This document shows, piece after piece, positions 62,239-64,000 of a stretch of DNA of 64,000 nucleotides. Source of the stretch: Dietzia massiliensis. GTDB lineage: Bacteria > Actinomycetota > Actinomycetes > Mycobacteriales > Mycobacteriaceae. The notes below the pieces were generated by a model. The model saw nothing but the letters and a program-made list of their open reading frames with translations, made no database searches and was not told the origin of the DNA. Position 1 is the first letter of the stretch. Every line of letters starts with the position of its first letter. The stretch lies in NCBI RefSeq assembly GCF_018390595.1, contig NZ_JAHBAV010000010.1, forward strand, positions 1-64,000, in the 5' to 3' direction. The position numbers and the translations under genes were made by a program.

Positions 62239-62751
62239 TCAGTTCTTCTTGTCCTGGAGCGCCGCGAACAGACGTGCCAGCTGCGAGGCGGGCGCGTTGA
62301 ACAGGCCGGCGGCCTTGGCCTGGTTGCCCTTGAGGGCACCGGCCATCTTCGCGAGCAGGACATCGCGGGACTCGAGCTCGGCGATCTTGTCGAGCTCGTC
62401 GGCGGACAGCGGGGCGCCGTCCATGACGCCGCCCTTGATGACGAGCGCCTTGTTGTCCTTGGCGAAGTTCTTGAGCGCCTTGGCGGCGTCCACGACCTCA
62501 CCGGTGACGAACGCGATGGCGGTGGGGCCGGACAGGAGGTCGTCGAGACCCTCGACTCCGGCTTCCTCGGCCGCACGCTTGACCAGGGTGTTCTTGGCCA
62601 CGGTGTACGTGGCCGCGTCACCCAGCGTCTTGCGCAGCTCGGTCACCTGGGGAACGGAGAGTCCGCGGTACTCGGTGACCACGGCGGTGGAGGAGTTCTG
62701 GAAGTGCTGCTTGATCTCCTCGACGGCCTGGACCTTTGCGGGCTTTGCCAT
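62239..62751 (-). CDS. rplJ: 50S ribosomal protein L10
   Basis: The 170-residue protein shows [56 protein letters not shown] and the C-terminal helix [15 protein letters not shown], which binds L7/L12 dimers. AAAGGAGG lies before the ATG. A leader of about 250 bases precedes it and probably carries autoregulatory RNA structure, as in other L10 operons. Confidence 0.98.
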   Translation of the reverse strand: MAKPAKVQAVEEIKQHFQNSSTAVVTEYRGLSVPQVTELRKTLGDAATYTVAKNTLVKRAAEEAGVEGLDDLLSGPTAIAFVTGEVVDAAKALKNFAKDNKALVIKGGVMDGAPLSADELDKIAELESRDVLLAKMAGALKGNQAKAAGLFNAPASQLARLFAALQDKKN

Positions 62752-63090
62752 GTTTCGCCTCCTTTCTGCATCATCTCGCCCGGGAGAGACACGAACGCCC
62801 CGTGCGCAGGTGGCACGGGGCGCGGAGGAGGCGGGCCCGCGGGCGCGCTGTCGTCTACGCTGACCGGTGTTCTCCTGCGCGGGCCGTCCGGGCGCTCCCG
62901 GACCCTTCGACCACCCCCGGCGGGAGTGGCGACCTGCGGTCTTCGGTGAAACTTGATCAGGCGCCCGGGAGCCTGGACCTCCGAGCGTTCAAACTTCGGA
63001 TCCAAGGGTATAGGCGGCGGACGCCGCATACCAAATCGCCCGGGCCGGCCGCGAATGGCGGCAGGTCCGGCTTTCTGACAGATTGGTCCC
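62752..63090. other. 339-bp gene-free stretch: rplJ leader and divergent promoters
   Basis: This gap lies between rplJ (minus) and the lipid kinase (plus). It holds a hairpin with perfect 9-bp arms CGCCCCGTG and CACGGGGCG (62796-62804 and 62814-62822), a candidate promoter at 63007-63034, and otherwise no credible ORF. An L10-type autoregulatory leader is expected here, but I cannot assign its helices beyond this hairpin. Confidence 0.6.
63007..63034 (-). promoter_or_regulatory. candidate rplJ promoter
   Basis: On the minus strand TTGGTA (63034-63029) and TATACC (63012-63007) are separated by 16 bases. Reading the -35 as TTTGGT gives 17 bases. Between them is a small inverted repeat GCGGCG/CGCCGC. 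Confidence 0.45.
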
Positions 63091-64000
63091 GTGTCTCCAG
63101 CCTCCTCCCGCCTCGCCGTCGTCTATAACCCCACCAAGGTCGGAGTCGACGAGGTGCGCCGTCGCGCCACGGCACGGGCGTCCCGGCACGGGTGGACCGA
63201 CCCCGTCTTCCTCGAGACCACGGAGGACGACCCCGGCACCGGTCAGGCCGCCGAGGCGGCGGCGCAGGGCGCCGGGCTGGTGATCGCGTGCGGCGGCGAC
63301 GGCACCGTGCGCTCGGTCGCACAGGGACTGATCGGCACCACGGTGCCGATGGGCGTGGTTCCCCTCGGCACCGGCAACCTGCTGGCCCGGAATCTTGACA
63401 TCCCCCTGGACGACGTCGACCACGCGCTGCGGGTGGCCATGACCGGACGCAGCCGCGCCATCGACATCGGCGAGGTCCGCTACACGGACGGCGAGGGCGA
63501 CGCCCACGACGACGTGTTCCTGGTGATGCTCGGTGCCGGGATGGACGCCGACATGATCGCCGGCACAGACGACGACCTCAAGGCGCGGGTGGGCTGGCTC
63601 GCGTACGTGGGCGCCTTCGCCTCCACCCTGCTGCGCGGCCACAGGATCAGGGTGGACTACTCCCTCGACGACGGCCCGCGGATCCAGACCCGCGCGAGGA
63701 CCCTGCTCGTGGCGAACTGCGGGATGCTGCAGGCGGGGATGGTACTGCTGCCGGACGCGGTGATCGACGACGGCCTGCTGGACGTGATGGCCCTGCGCGC
63801 GAAGGGCGCGATCGGGTGGGCCAAGGCCGGCGCGGTCCTCGCGCAACACACCGTCCGCCACCGCCTCAGCGCGCTACGCCGCGGCGGCGGTTCGTCCCAC
63901 GAGCCCGAGCGTCACGAGACCCGCCCGGTGGACTTCCGCCAGGGCGTGAGTGTCACCGCGCGCATCCTCGAGAAGCCGGCCGCGTTCCAGATCGACGGCG
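63091..64000 (+). CDS. diacylglycerol-kinase-family lipid kinase, 3' end outside the window
   Basis: From GTG at 63091 the frame is open to the right edge (303 residues seen). It starts SRLAVVYNPTKVG, then has the nucleotide-binding CGGDGTVRSVAQGL and PLGTGNLLARNLDIPLD of the DagK/YegS/BmrU catalytic domain. The second domain carries FLVMLGAGMDADMI and VANCGMLQAGMVLLP. Such enzymes phosphorylate diacylglycerol or other lipids at the inner membrane face. Only the final C-terminal strands are missing. It is divergent from rplJ. Confidence 0.88.
   Translation, partial: MSPASSRLAVVYNPTKVGVDEVRRRATARASRHGWTDPVFLETTEDDPGTGQAAEAAAQGAGLVIACGGDGTVRSVAQGLIGTTVPMGVVPLGTGNLLARNLDIPLDDVDHALRVAMTGRSRAIDIGEVRYTDGEGDAHDDVFLVMLGAGMDADMIAGTDDDLKARVGWLAYVGAFASTLLRGHRIRVDYSLDDGPRIQTRARTLLVANCGMLQAGMVLLPDAVIDDGLLDVMALRAKGAIGWAKAGAVLAQHTVRHRLSALRRGGGSSHEPERHETRPVDFRQGVSVTARILEKPAAFQIDG

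Overview
The window is about 64 kb of uniformly GC-rich actinobacterial chromosome, densely coded and with many ATGA-type start/stop overlaps. A complete mce operon with its own MceG ATPase, the style of RpoB/RpoC, L10 and L7/L12, and the AtuA/TIGR03084-type catabolic genes point to the Mycobacteriales. The order is fairly certain. A Dietzia-like genus is my guess only. I saw no tRNA, rRNA, CRISPR array, insertion sequence or prophage.

Layout. (1) 1-7.8 kb: a catabolic island with two AtuA-type proteins, a TIGR03084-type DinB-fold protein, an acyl-CoA synthetase, an acetyl-CoA hydrolase/CoA-transferase and a MarR regulator. A 26-bp palindrome and a CRP/GlxR-like site lie in its divergent promoter. 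(2) 7.9-9.4 kb: a metabolite:H+ symporter. (3) 9.5-24.3 kb: the most unusual part, a glycan-assembly cluster. Eight overlapping minus-strand genes (20034 down to 9514) encode a carbamoyltransferase, a GT2-GmhB fusion, two GT9 enzymes, a GT4, a GT4-GmhA fusion, an HldE-type kinase/adenylyltransferase and a UXS-type nucleotide-sugar decarboxylase. Two more GT2 enzymes precede them. A divergent pair encodes a polysaccharide pyruvyl transferase and a CYP152-type P450 peroxygenase. Together they supply every step from sedoheptulose 7-phosphate to ADP-heptose, plus transferases and decorating enzymes, in a Gram-positive-type organism. (4) 24.4-30.9 kb: valine/isobutyrate catabolism (mmsA, acyl-CoA dehydrogenase, mmsB) with a GAF-LuxR regulator, then a divergent acyl-CoA synthetase. 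(5) 30.9-41.7 kb: a methyltransferase, a VWA/MoxR-AAA pair, YccF, AhpD-like, GNAT and pirin proteins, two decaying oxidoreductase genes, and a GT4/methyltransferase/alpha-alpha-barrel operon. (6) 41.9-49.5 kb: rpoC and rpoB. (7) 49.9-61.6 kb: an eleven-gene mce lipid-import operon (mceG, yrbEA, yrbEB, mceA-F, two Mce-associated proteins). (8) 61.8-62.8 kb: rplL and rplJ. (9) From 63.1 kb: a diacylglycerol-kinase-type lipid kinase cut by the right edge.

How it fits together. The mce system imports lipids, and the acyl-CoA synthetases, CoA-transferase, AtuA and valine genes degrade branched or fatty acyl compounds. The cluster at 9.5-24.3 kb instead builds an unknown heptose- and possibly xylose-containing, carbamoylated and pyruvylated glycoconjugate. 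The mce operon sits between rplJL and rpoBC, which are adjacent in most bacteria. All start choices rest on reading frames, ribosome-binding sites and remembered family alignments; no database search was run.
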